64,000 bases of DNA from the NCBI GenBank assembly GCA_039566865.1, contig CM076962.1:11030743-11094742 (forward strand). The letters run 5' to 3'. This document shows, one piece after another, positions 1 to 12,604 of the stretch. How positions within the stretch are numbered: position 1 is the first letter of the stretch; each line of letters begins with the position of its first letter. The stretch comes from Aurelia coerulea. Lineage: Eukaryota > Cnidaria > Scyphozoa > Semaeostomeae > Ulmaridae. Below the pieces are notes generated by a model, which was not told the origin of the DNA, did no database searches, and was given only the letters and a program-made list of their open reading frames with translations. The position numbers and the translations under genes are program-made.

Positions 1-1330
1 CTCAAGCTATGAGGTATTATTTGTTAACAATCATTTTCAGACTGTCTGAAAAATTGCTTTCACTACCTATCATATATGTTTCTATGAATCCAAATCTACT
101 TGTATCAGACAATTTCTTTCACTATGAATGGATAGCCACTAACTGTCGGCTTAACTCCAGAGTACTTCAGATGTTAATGTTTTCATTGTTAGTGGTTCAT
201 CCATCAGAACTATGACGTCATCAAATTATGCAAAATTTTCCGATGACGTTCAGCAAAACTTCTCTTGTGCACGAAACCTGCCAGTAATTTTCGCCTGAAA
301 ACATCACAGTTATCAAAGAGAACTGAAAACAAAGTTCCTTTTGAATCAGTGCAAATTCTGCGCCTCCGCAGTGCAATTGTCTTATTTTCAAATGTACCGT
401 TAGCCAATTCTCTAACTATTCATTCATTTTCAATGAGATTAAATTCGCTCCACCAAACTTGCATTCACCCTGGACGGCATTGAATGGTCTATTGTGCCCG
501 ATGAATTGTAATCCACAACTTTTTGTTGAAGAAGAATATACCTGTTGCATAGCAGCAAGGCGGATTTGCCCTGTCTGGAAAATTGAGAAAGGGATCAAAT
601 TTGTCAACGCCGCTCCCTACTTTAAACATTAATAACGTCGGCAACGTTTGCCCTATTCTAACAAATTTTGTCTCATTTTAATGAGAAAAATGAGCTTTAT
701 TAGCCTATAGCAGTATTTGCATCGATATTTTCGTGAAATATGATTTCTGACGGTTCTCAATAGAGTTCAAAAGAAACTTATCCGGAACTGTTTATTTTAA
801 GTTTTTTAATTTTGGAGCGCCGTGACATTTCCACCTTCCAGGCAATTTTTACTTGTTTTTTTTGCATGAATAGGAAGACTTTGATGTTAAAATGTGGAAT
901 CAGACGAATTTGCCAAAAAAGCGTGACTTATCCCAAAATTATGGGGCATTTTTCTGTGGAGCGCCGTTGTGAGAACCGAAGAATTCACAAGAAACCGGAC
1001 CTCAAACAATGAGCCCAAAAGCTTTCTTGCAATGATAAGTCATTTTCAAAGAGCAGCGGAGTACACAATCTTACGATAGCGGAAGAAAGCTCAGAATCCT
1101 AATGTATGTCACTTTTTATAAGGGAATCTTTATGTGAGTGAAAATTGCAGCAATTTTGCCACGCCCATTTTTAAGAAGGTGCTCAGCGAATTTAACGAAC
1201 AACGCCTATTTCGGCATAGATAGCTGAGAACTCACTTCTTGTGTTGGGGATGACGGTGTTAAAATTTCACACAGAAATCTCTATGGGTTCTCAAGCTATG
1301 AGGTATTATTTGTTAACAATCATTTTCAGA

Positions 1331-1480
1331 CAATCCTGGCCAAAAGAAGCTGGGACGCAGGCAAATTTCAGTGTCTTCATGATGTTTCCTAAAATATCGA
1401 GGAGAAAACATACGTTTAGAGTCTCCTAATCCCCCCTTCCCCCTACTTCAATGTTGAGAAGGTCGAAAGGCGTTTGATTC
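1331..1480. repeat. Block A, truncated copy (150 bp)
   Basis: Begins like the full A blocks but joins the next B block after the sequence CAAGCAACT. It has lost the last 91 bp, including the right inverted end. Confidence 0.7.
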
Positions 1481-2770
1481 AAGCAACTGAAATTGCTTTC
1501 ACTACCTATCATATATGTTTCTATGAATCCAAATCTACTTGTATCAGACAATTTCTTTCACTATGAATGGATAGCCACTAACTGTCGGCTTAACTCCAGA
1601 GTACTTCAGATGTTAATGTTTTCATTGTTAGTGGTTCATCCATCAGAACTATGACGTCATCAAATTATGCAAAATTTTCCGATGACGTTCAGCAAAACTT
1701 CTCTTGTGCACGAAACCTGCCAGTAATTTTCGCCTGAAAACATCACAGTTATCAAAGAGAACTGAAAACAAAGTTCCTTTTGAATCAGTGCAAATTCTGC
1801 GCCTCCGCAGTGCAATTGTCTTATTTTCAAATGTACCGTTAGCCAATTCTCTAACTATTCATTCATTTTCAATGAGATTAAATTCGCTCCACCAAACTTG
1901 CATTCACCCTGGACGGCATTGAATGGTCTATTGTGCCCGATGAATTGTAATCCACAACTTTTTGTTGAAGAAGAATATACCTGTTGCATAGCAGCAAGGC
2001 GGATTTGCCCTGTCTGGAAAATTGAGAAAGGGATCAAATTTGTCAACGCCGCTCCCTACTTTAAACATTAATAACGTCGGCAACGTTTGCCCTATTCTAA
2101 CAAATTTTGTCTCATTTTAATGAGAAAAATGAGCTTTATTAGCCTATAGCAGTATTTGCATCGATATTTTCGTGAAATATGATTTCTGACGGTTCTCAAT
2201 AGAGTTCAAAAGAAACTTATCCGGAACTGTTTATTTTAAGTTTTTTAATTTTGGAGCGCCGTGACATTTCCACCTTCCAGGCAATTTTTACTTGTTTTTT
2301 TTGCATGAATAGGAAGACTTTGATGTTAAAATGTGGAATCAGACGAATTTGCCAAAAAAGCGTGACTTATCCCAAAATTATGGGGCATTTTTCTGTGGAG
2401 CGCCGTTGTGAGAACCGAAGAATTCACAAGAAACCGGACCTCAAACAATGAGCCCAAAAGCTTTCTTGCAATGATAAGTCATTTTCAAAGAGCAGCGGAG
2501 TACACAATCTTACGATAGCGGAAGAAAGCTCAGAATCCTAATGTATGTCACTTTTTATAAGGGAATCTTTATGTGAGTGAAAATTGCAGCAATTTTGCCA
2601 CGCCCATTTTTAAGAAGGTGCTCAGCGAATTTAACGAACAACGCCTATTTCGGCATAGATAGCTGAGAACTCACTTCTTGTGTTGGGGATGACGGTGTTA
2701 AAATTTCACACAGAAATCTCTATGGGTTCTCAAGCTATGAGGTATTATTTGTTAACAATCATTTTCAGAC

Positions 2771-3011
2771 AATCCTGGCCAAAAGAAGCTGGGACGCAGG
2801 CAAATTTCAGTGTCTTCATGATGTTTCCTAAAATATCGAGGAGAAAACATACGTTTAGAGTCTCCTAATCCCCCCTTCCCCCTACTTCAATGTTGAGAAG
2901 GTCGAAAGGCGTTTGATTCAAGCAACTTTGAGAAGGGGGGAGCGGGGGGCACGTAACCAAAGACCGAAGTAGTGCAATTTTATGATTTGTCCCAAGCATT
3001 TTAGCCAAGAT
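2771..3011. repeat. Block A of the macrosatellite, 241 bp with inverted ends
   Basis: This block lies between two B blocks. Its left boundary reads TTTTCAGACAATCCTGGCC and its right boundary is the imperfect reverse complement (GCCAAGATTGTCTGAAAA), so it looks like a miniature inverted-repeat element. Where A is absent the junction is the short palindrome TTTCAGACTGTCTGAAA, as if only the tips of both ends remained. It includes G-rich and C-rich runs at about 2871-2882 and 2934-2949. Other full copies are at about 4902-5142 and 9600-9841. Confidence 0.75.
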
Positions 3012-3600
3012 TGTCTGAAAAATTGCTTTCACTACCTATCATATATGTTTCTATGAATCCAAATCTACTTGTATCAGACAATTTCTTTCACTATGAATGG
3101 ATAGCCACTAACTGTCGGCTTAACTCCAGAGTACTTCAGGTGTTAAGACTTTGATGTTAAAATGTGGAATCAGACGAATTTGCCAAAAAAGCGTGACTTA
3201 TCCCAAAATTATGGGGCATTTTTCTGTGGAGCGCCGTTGTGAGAACCGAAGAATTCACAAGAAACCGGACCTCAAACAATGAGCCCAAAAGCTTTCTTGC
3301 AATGATAAGTCATTTTCAAAGAGCAGCGGAGTACACAATCTTACGATAGCGGAAGAAAGCTCAGAATCCTAATGTATGTCACTTTTTATAAGGGAATCTT
3401 TATGTGAGTGAAAATTGCAGCAATTTTGCCACGCCCATTTTTAAGAAGGTGCTCAGCGAATTTAACGAACAACGCCTATTTCGGCATAGATAGCTGAGAA
3501 CTCACTTCTTGTGTTGGGGATGACGGTGTTAAAATTTCACACAGAAATCTCTATGGGTTCTCAAGCTATGAGGTATTATTTGTTAACAATCATTTTCAGA
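3012..3600. repeat. Internally deleted B block
   Basis: A B block in which about 700 bp is missing between a point near 3139 (CTTCAGGTGTTA) and GACTTTGATG. The same deletion junction occurs in the block at about 5143-5732, so both copies descend from one event and were amplified together with their neighbours. Confidence 0.8.
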
Positions 3601-4901
3601 CTGTCTGAAAAATTGCTTTCACTACCTATCATATATGTTTCTATGAATCCAAATCTACTTGTATCAGACAATTTCTTTCACTATGAATGGATAGCCACTA
3701 ACTGTCGGCTTAACTCCAGAGTACTTCAGATGTTAATGTTTTCATTGTTAGTGGTTCATCCATCAGAACTATGACGTCATCAAATTATGCAAAATTTTCC
3801 GATGACGTTCAGCAAAACTTCTCTTGTGCACGAAACCTGCCAGTAATTTTCGCCTGAAAACATCACAGTTATCAAAGAGAACTGAAAACAAAGTTCCTTT
3901 TGAATCAGTGCAAATTCTGCGCCTCCGCAGTGCAATTGTCTTATTTTCAAATGTACCGTTAGCCAATTCTCTAACTATTCATTCATTTTCAATGAGATTA
4001 AATTCGCTCCACCAAACTTGCATTCACCCTGGACGGCATTGAATGGTCTATTGTGCCCGATGAATTGTAATCCACAACTTTTTGTTGAAGAAGAATATAC
4101 CTGTTGCATAGCAGCAAGGCGGATTTGCCCTGTCTGGAAAATTGAGAAAGGGATCAAATTTGTCAACGCCGCTCCCTACTTTAAACATTAATAACGTCGG
4201 CAACGTTTGCCCTATTCTAACAAATTTTGTCTCATTTTAATGAGAAAAATGAGCTTTATTAGCCTATAGCAGTATTTGCATCGATATTTTCGTGAAATAT
4301 GATTTCTGACGGTTCTCAATAGAGTTCAAAAGAAACTTATCCGGAACTGTTTATTTTAAGTTTTTTAATTTTGGAGCGCCGTGACATTTCCACCTTCCAG
4401 GCAATTTTTACTTGTTTTTTTTGCATGAATAGGAAGACTTTGATGTTAAAATGTGGAATCAGACGAATTTGCCAAAAAAGCGTGACTTATCCCAAAATTA
4501 TGGGGCATTTTTCTGTGGAGCGCCGTTGTGAGAACCGAAGAATTCACAAGAAACCGGACCTCAAACAATGACCCCAAAAGCTTTCATGCAATGATAAGCT
4601 TTCATGCAATCATATTCAAAGAGCAGCAGGGTACACAATCTTCCGATAGCGGAAGAAAGCTCAGAATCCTAATGTATGTCACTTCTTATAAGGGAATCTA
4701 TCTCTGAGTGTAAATTGCAGCAATTTTTCCAAACCCACTTTTAAGAAGGTGCTCAGCGAATTTACCAAACAACGCCTTTTTCGGTATAGATAACTGAGAA
4801 CTCACTTCTGGTGTTGGGGATGACGGTGTTAAAATTTCACACAGAAATCTCTATGGGTTCTCAAGCTATGAGGTATTATTTGTTAACAATCATTTTCAGA
4901 C

Positions 4902-5142
4902 AATCCTGGCCAAAAGAAGCTGGGACGCAGGCAAATTTCAGTGTCTTCATGATGTTTCCTAAAATATCGAGGAGAAAACATACGTTTAGAGTCTCCTAAT
5001 CCCCCCTTCCCCCTACTTCAATGTTGAGAAGGTCGAAAGGCGTTTGATTCAAGCAACTTTGAGAAGGGGGGAGCGGGGGGCACGTAACCAAAGACCGAAG
5101 TAGTGCAATTTTATGATTTGTCCCAAGCATTTTAGCCAAGAT
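4902..5142. repeat. Block A, second full copy
   Basis: Same sequence as the copy at 2771-3011, again followed by a B block carrying the same internal deletion. This repeats the B-A-B(deleted) order and defines the roughly 2.1 kb higher-order unit. Confidence 0.75.
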
Positions 5143-8100
5143 TGTCTGAAAAATTGCTTTCACTACCTATCATATATGTTTCTATGAATCCAAATCTACT
5201 TGTATCAGACAATTTCTTTCACTATGAATGGATAGCCACTAACTGTCGGCTTAACTCCAGAGTACTTCAGGTGTTAAGACTTTGATGTTAAAATGTGGAA
5301 TCAGACGAATTTGCCAAAAAAGCGTGACTTATCCCAAAATTATGGGGCATTTTTCTGTGGAGCGCCGTTGTGAGAACCGAAGAATTCACAAGAAACCGGA
5401 CCTCAAACAATGAGCCCAAAAGCTTTCTTGCAATGATAAGTCATTTTCAAAGAGCAGCGGAGTACACAATCTTACGATAGCGGAAGAAAGCTCAGAATCC
5501 TAATGTATGTCACTTTTTATAAGGGAATCTTTATGTGAGTGAAAATTGCAGCAATTTTGCCACGCCCATTTTTAAGAAGGTGCTCAGCGAATTTAACGAA
5601 CAACGCCTATTTCGGCATAGATAGCTGAGAACTCACTTCTTGTGTTGGGGATGACGGTGTTAAAATTTCACACAGAAATCTCTATGGGTTCTCAAGCTAT
5701 GAGGTATTATTTGTTAACAATCATTTTCAGACTGTCTGAAAAATTGCTTTCACTACCTATCATATATGTTTCTATGAATCCAAATCTACTTGTATCAGAC
5801 AATTTCTTTCACTATGAATGGATAGCCACTAACTGTCGGCTTAACTCCAGAGTACTTCAGATGTTAATGTTTTCATTGTTAGTGGTTCATCCATCAGAAC
5901 TATGACGTCATCAAATTATGCAAAATTTTCCGATGACGTTCAGCAAAACTTCTCTTGTGCACGAAACCTGCCAGTAATTTTCGCCTGAAAACATCACAGT
6001 TATCAAAGAGAACTGAAAACAAAGTTCCTTTTGAATCAGTGCAAATTCTGCGCCTCCGCAGTGCAATTGTCTTATTTTCAAATGTACCGTTAGCCAATTC
6101 TCTAACTATTCATTCATTTTCAATGAGATTAAATTCGCTCCACCAAACTTGCATTCACCCTGGACGGCATTGAATGGTCTATTGTGCCCGATGAATTGTA
6201 ATCCACAACTTTTTGTTGAAGAAGAATATACCTGTTGCATAGCAGCAAGGCGGATTTGCCCTGTCTGGAAAATTGAGAAAGGGATCAAATTTGTCAACGC
6301 CGCTCCCTACTTTAAACATTAATAACGTCGGCAACGTTTGCCCTATTCTAACAAATTTTGTCTCATTTTAATGAGAAAAATGAGCTTTATTAGCCTATAG
6401 CAGTATTTGCATCGATATTTTCGTGAAATATGATTTCTGACGGTTCTCAATAGAGTTCAAAAGAAACTTATCCGGAACTGTTTATTTTAAGTTTTTTAAT
6501 TTTGGAGCGCCGTGACATTTCCACCTTCCAGGCAATTTTTACTTGTTTTTTTTGCATGAATAGGAAGACTTTGATGTTAAAATGTGGAATCAGACGAATT
6601 TGCCAAAAAAGCGTGACTTATCCCAAAATTATGGGGCATTTTTCTGTGGAGCGCCGTTGTGAGAACCGAAGAATTCACAAGAAACCGGACCTCAAACAAT
6701 GAGCCCAAAAGCTTTCTTGCAATGATAAGTCATTTTCAAAGAGCAGCGGAGTACACAATCTTACGATAGCGGAAGAAAGCTCAGAATCCTAATGTATGTC
6801 ACTTTTTATAAGGGAATCTTTATGTGAGTGAAAATTGCAGCAATTTTGCCACGCCCATTTTTAAGAAGGTGCTCAGCGAATTTAACGAACAACGCCTATT
6901 TCGGCATAGATAGCTGAGAACTCACTTCTTGTGTTGGGGATGACGGTGTTAAAATTTCACACAGAAATCTCTATGGGTTCTCAAGCTATGAGGTATTATT
7001 TGTTAACAATCATTTTCAGACAGTCTGAAAAATTGCTTTCACTACCTATCATATATGTTTCTATGAATCCAAATCTACTTGTATCAGACAATTTCTTTCA
7101 CTATGAATGGATAGCCACTAACTGTCGGCTTAACTCCAGAGTACTTCAGATGTTAATATTTTCATTGTTAGTGGTTCATCCATCAGAACTATGACGTCAT
7201 CAAATTATGCAAAATTTTCCGATGACGTTCAGCAAAACTTCTCTTGTGCACGAAACCTGCCAGTAATTTTCGCCTGAAAACATCACAGTTATCAAAGAGA
7301 ACTGAAAACAAAGTTCCTTTTGAATCAGTGCAAATTCTGCGCCTCCGCAGTGCAATTGTCTTATTTTCAAATGTACCGTTTGCCAATTCTCTAACTATTC
7401 ATTCATTTTCAATGAGATTAAATTCGCTCCACCAAACTTGTATTCACCCTGGATGGCATTGAATGGTCTATTGTGCCCGATGAATTGTAATCCACAACTT
7501 TTTGTTGAAGAAGAATATACCTGTTGCATAGCAGCAAGGCGGATTTGCCCTGTCTGGAAAATTGAGAAAGGGATCAAATTTGTCAACGCCGCTCCCTACT
7601 TTAAACATTAATAACGTCGGCAACGTTTGCCCTATTCTAACAAATTTTGTCTCATTTTAATGAGAAAAATGAGCTTTATTAGCCTATAGCAGTATTTGCA
7701 TCGATATTTTCGTGAAATATGATTTCTGACGGTTCTCAATAGAGTTCAAAAGAAACTTATCCGGAACTGTTTATTTTAAGTTTTTTAATTTTGGAGCGCC
7801 GTGACATTTCCACCTTCCAGGCAATTTTTACTTGTTTTTTTTGCATGAATAGGAAGACTTTGATGTTAAAATGTGGAATCAGACGAATTTGCCAAAAAAG
7901 CGTGACTTATCCCAAAATTATGGGGCATTTTTCTGTGGAGCGCCGTTGTGAGAACCGAAGAATTCACAAGAAACCGGACCTCAAACAATGAGCCCAAAAG
8001 CTTTCTTGCAATGATAAGTCATTTTCAAAGAGCAGCGGAGTACACAATCTTACGATAGCGGAAGAAAGCTCAGAATCCTAATGTATGTCACTTTTTATAA

Positions 8101-9599
8101 GGGAATCTTTATGTGAGTGAAAATTGCAGCAATTTTGCCACGCCCATTTTTAAGAAGGTGCTCAGCGAATTTAACGAACAACGCCTATTTCGGCATAGAT
8201 AGCTGAGAACTCACTTCTTGTGTTGGGGATGACGGTGTTAAAATTTCACACAGAAATCTCTATGGGTTCTCAAGCTATGAGGTATTATTTGTTAACAATC
8301 ATTTTCAGACTGTCTGAAAAATTGCTTTCACTACCTATCATATATGTTTCTATGAATCCAAATCTACTTGTATCAGACAATTTCTTTCACTATGAATGGA
8401 TAGCCACTAACTGTCGGCTTAACTCCAGAGTACTTCAGATGTTAATGTTTTCATTGTTAGTGGTTCATCCATCAGAACTATGACGTCATCAAATTATGCA
8501 AAATTTTCCGATGACGTTCAGCAAAACTTCTCTTGTGCACGAAACCTGCCAGTAATTTTCGCCTGAAAACATCACAGTTATCAAAGAGAACTGAAAACAA
8601 AGTTCCTTTTGAATCAGTGCAAATTCTGCGCCTCCGCAGTGCAATTGTCTTATTTTCAAATGTACCGTTAGCCAATTCTCTAACTATTCATTCATTTTCA
8701 ATGAGATTAAATTCGCTCCACCAAACTTGCATTCACCCTGGACGGCATTGAATGGTCTATTGTGCCCGATGAATTGTAATCCACAACTTTTTGTTGAAGA
8801 AGAATATACCTGTTGCATAGCAGCAAGGCGGATTTGCCCTGTCTGGAAAATTGAGAAAGGGATCAAATTTGTCAACGCCGCTCCCTACTTTAAACATTAA
8901 TAACGTCGGCAACGTTTGCCCTATTCTAACAAATTTTGTCTCATTTTAATGAGAAAAATGAGCTTTATTAGCCTATAGCAGTATTTGCATCGATATTTTC
9001 GTGAAATATGATTTCTGACGGTTCTCAATAGAGTTCAAAAGAAACTTATCCGGAACTGTTTATTTTAAGTTTTTTAATTTTGGAGCGCCGTGACATTTCC
9101 ACCTTCCAGGCAATTTTTACTTGTTTTTTTGCATGAATAGGAAGACTTTGATGTTAAAATGTGGAATCAGACGAATTTGCCAAAAAAGCGTGACTTATCC
9201 CAAAATTATGGGGCATTTTTCTGTGGAGCGCCGTTGTGAGAACCGAAGAATTCACAAGAAACCGGACCTCAAACAATGAGCCCAAAAGCTTTCTTGCAAT
9301 GATAAGTCATTTTCAAAGAGCAGCGGAGTACACAATCTTACGATAGCGGAAGAAAGCTCAGAATCCTAATGTATGTCACTTTTTATAAGGGAATCTTTAT
9401 GTGAGTGAAAATTGCAGCAATTTTGCCACGCCCATTTTTAAGAAGGTGCTCAGCGAATTTAACGAACAACGCCTATTTCGGCATAGATAGCTGAGAACTC
9501 ACTTCTTGTGTTGGGGATGACGGTGTTAAAATTTCACACAGAAATCTCTATGGGTTCTCAAGCTATGAGGTATTATTTGTTAACAATCATTTTCAGACA

Positions 9600-9841
9600 A
9601 TCCTGGCCAAAAGAAGCTGGGACGCAGGCAAATTTCAGTGTCTTCATGATGTTTCCTAAAATATCGAGGAGAAAACATACGTTTAGAGTCTCCTAATCCC
9701 CCCTTCCCCCTACTTCAATGTTGAGAAGGTCGAAAGGCGTTTGATTCAAGCAACTTTGAGAAGGGGGGAGCGGGGGGCACGTAACCAAAGACCGAAGTAG
9801 TGCAATTTTATGATTTGTCCCAAGCATTTTGGCCAAGATTG
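9600..9841. repeat. Block A, terminal copy at the array edge
   Basis: The last A block. Its right inverted end (TTTTGGCCAAGATTG) is followed directly by unrelated sequence, so the satellite boundary coincides with an element end. Confidence 0.7.
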
Positions 9842-10630
9842 TAGTTTATGCTATGCTGTTATTATGCAAAGGGAGTTCCATTCATGTTTGCTGATTGTTT
9901 TTGGGATAAAGACTTGGTTGTCAATTTCGAAGAAACCTCTTACACTTTTTTTGCAGTCTCTAGTGTCAGTGACAAGTACGTGAGTTCATGAGCTCCTGTT
10001 GCCAACCCAATTAACGAGCCAATAATCTATTTTGAAACTTTTCGAAAAGTTCTTGAAACTTTGTTTCTGTCTCAGCGTGCAACATTTATTTACCTGAATC
10101 TGATTCCATGGAAAACTTTCCTGTTGTTTCTTGCTTTTTTTCATTTTGTGAAAGCAATAAGGACCATTGCAAGCGTAATATATCTCTCACTTACATTCCA
10201 AACAACATAAACAATAAATGGTGAAATAAACGAAAGTGGGTTAATCTAACTTTGGCCCAGATAGACTTTTATCCTTAAATATCAAGAACACAGCAGACTT
10301 GCAAGCAGAAGAAACGAACTAGGTAATCGATGTCTCTATGTTCTTATATTTACAAAACTAATGAAATACATCTACCACTAATGAAAAATATTGATTAACA
10401 CTAATCCATTATTTACAGCTCAAAATTCAAGGCAGCCCTAAAAAGCAATATTCGGCATCATTATAATGAGATGAGATTGTGAACACTTTGTTTTGCAGGT
10501 CCAGCCTCTATTTTTGCAAGGATTACAGATCCCATTTGAATGCAGAGCTTTCTTCTGTAATTTTTCAATCCCTCTTTCTAACCTGATTTTGTCTCGCAAA
10601 GCCAAACTGGTATATTCAACGTTTGGGAGA
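9842..10630. other. Non-coding flank of the macrosatellite
   Basis: No open frame of useful length, RNA gene or clear repeat was recognised here. Confidence 0.5.
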
Positions 10631-10632
10631 TA

Positions 10633-11248
10633 GTGCAGTTAAACAAGGACAGATTTTGTAAGACAATAGCATGAGTTGGTTTTGTTGACACCTGAATTCA
10701 AAGCGATTTGCGATCGCAGACAAAGGGAATTCCCTCAACCAGTACTTCAAAACAAACGAAGCTGCAAAAGTTTCTGAAACCCAGGTAGCTAGCGCCCTCG
10801 CTGTGCATTCCAGAAATTGTTTTTAAGAGCAGATATGAGCATTCATCGAAAGAAGACGAATATATCTACACATCTACCTCGGGCATTTTATTTATTTGGT
10901 CCAGAAGCTGAGCAGTAAGTATTTTAATAATACCCAAAAACATAAGAGAATTGAATCGCCTCCCAATCGGCTTTTGAACCAGATAACTAAAAATGCCCGA
11001 GGTAGATGCATAGATATATTCTTTTTCTTTTGATCTATGCTCATATTTGCTCTTAAAAACAACTTCTGGAATGCACAACAAGCGAGCTAGCTACCTGGGT
11101 TTCAGAGAAACTTTTGCGGCTTCGTTTGTTTTGAATTACTGGTTGAGGGAATTTCCTTTGTCTGCGATCGCAAATCGCTTTGAATTCAGGTGTCAACAAA
11201 AGCAACTCATGCTATTGTCTAACAAAATGTGTCCTTGTTGTGCAGTTA
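10633..11248. mobile_element. Large fold-back element, ~280 bp arms
   Basis: The sequence from about 10633 to 10910 is repeated as its reverse complement from about 10966 to 11248, with about 55 bp between the arms. Matching landmarks are GACAATAGCATGAGTTG near each outer end, GCGATTTGCGATCGCAGAC in mid-arm and GGGCATTT near the loop. The arms differ by scattered substitutions and small indels, so it is not a recent duplication. Two open frames of 71 and 80 codons on opposite strands are by-products of the inverted arms. No transposase is present. A non-autonomous fold-back transposon is the likely identity; no target duplication was resolved. Confidence 0.8.
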
Positions 11249-11249
11249 C

Positions 11250-12100
11250 CCTCTCGGCCTCCCCAACATCAAATGAACTAAAGATGTGAAGTCTTTCGTA
11301 CAGCCGAGGCTTGTAGTAAGGCGTTTAAATCACTTGAAAATCACTTGAGGGTCACTTCAAAACCAGCTTCTGCTGAAGATCAACCCTGCTTAGCAGAATT
11401 AGATATGAAGGCTAAATATAAATTTATATGATATATATCGAAATATAAAATCTTCAAATGACTCAAAATGAAGAATCACTTCCATTTTCACAGGAAAAGT
11501 ACATACAAACAAAGGCTACCAGTATGAAAAATATCTAGAATTTGAGCATTTGACTTCAGTGTTTCACTGTAGCATTTTTAGCTTTGGGCTGTTTTTTTTT
11601 AACTCATTCATTGCATCATACTTTGAAAACAGGTCTGTGTTGTTGTTACTACGATTAGACAAACCGATCAAAATGAACTTCAATCTCATCCCATAAGACA
11701 TAATTCCTAAAATTTAGTTCAGATAGCTAACTCTAATTAATTACACGTAACACCCAAAGTAAGAGTAGTCTATATTGCTTTACGTTATTTTGCCCTAACT
11801 TATCCTTCGTTTGAAAAGATTGTCTGCACTGCCTCTGAATTTTAGTTTCATCAAACCCGATTCCACGCCTAGTTGGTTCCGATTATCCAAATCCCGACAG
11901 CTTTTCAGAATTCTGTATATTACCTTAGTGGAACCATGGGGAAAGAGAGGGGAAGGAAGATGTGAGCCTCCCACTTTCCAAAATTTGATACATGAGATTC
12001 GCTCAAAAATTGATCTCTTAGAAGGGGTAAGCCAGATCAAGCATTCTTATCATGTAATCAAATGATCTAACAAGTATTCTTGTTAAATATATATTGAAAA
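11250..12100. other. Non-coding spacer downstream of the Msx gene
   Basis: Overlapping antisense frames of 81 and 84 codons near 11800-12065 show no recognisable domain. Nothing else was identified. Confidence 0.4.
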
Positions 12101-12109
12101 TTTATTTAA

Positions 12110-12181
12110 AAGGGCGTAGCCTGCATTTTCTGAAAGTTTGAAGGGCCTGTTCATACAAAATGTTCCTGTGGCTACGCCCCA
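12110..12181. repeat. Fragment of a dispersed hAT-type subterminal repeat
   Basis: Contains AAGGGCGTAGCC, a spacer, GAAGGGC and then GGCTACGCCCC, in the same order as the subterminal part of the hAT element that ends at 53295 (AAGGGCGTTGCC ... GAAGGGCGTGG ... GGGGCTACGCCCCC). The two outer motifs can pair as a stem. Probably a decayed transposon end. Confidence 0.5.
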
Positions 12182-12604
12182 AATCACATCACTTCTCAAG
12201 TACTGGCTCTCAGGTTAGATTCTGTAGATATATTACTCGGATATGTCTCGCTTGCAATTGTCTAAAGATAACTTTGTCTTAACATCCTAACAAAGATTTA
12301 TCTGGTATGAAATTACAATGAGAATGATGATCGTTACAATACTTGTTGATCGTTTTTGGTGAAACTTTGTTCACACAATGGATGCCAGCAATAGTGAAAA
12401 TCAGTTGGAGCAACCCAAGTAGATCGATCTCTAACATGCATGTTCCCTTCCTATCTGTGAATTTTCTTCTACCAGCTTGTCTTCCTACCAGCGCGGCACT
12501 TTGAAAGTGTTCTCTAATCGATTGTGAGCTTGGTATGCAACGCTCCTTTTCGAATACCAGCGTCAAAGTTGATAGCAGTGACCCCCGGTAATATTCTTTC
12601 CTGC

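Larger units (their letters stand above)
1..9841. repeat. Macrosatellite array, 1,289 bp basic unit with higher-order variants
   Basis: Near-identical blocks follow each other head to tail from the left edge to 9841. Three successive blocks are spaced exactly 1,289 bp apart (the same site at 5900, 7189 and 8478). Other intervals are 1,439, 2,120 and 2,131 bp. These are explained by an optional 241 bp block (A), a 150 bp truncated A, and B blocks with about 700 bp deleted. The order read is B (partial at edge), A-truncated, B, A, B-deleted, B, A, B-deleted, B, B, B, A. Every open frame in a unit is under 90 codons, none resembles a known protein, and they recur only because the DNA recurs. The array ends abruptly at the right end of an A block. 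It continues beyond the window on the left. Confidence 0.95.

Noticed and set aside
210..9696. Recurring 62-87 codon frames in the satellite
   Set aside because: They repeat only because the DNA repeats, overlap each other on both strands, and one is broken by a single T difference in a T run; no domain is recognisable.
10866..11289. Two antisense frames of 71 and 80 codons
   Set aside because: Created by the arms of the fold-back element.
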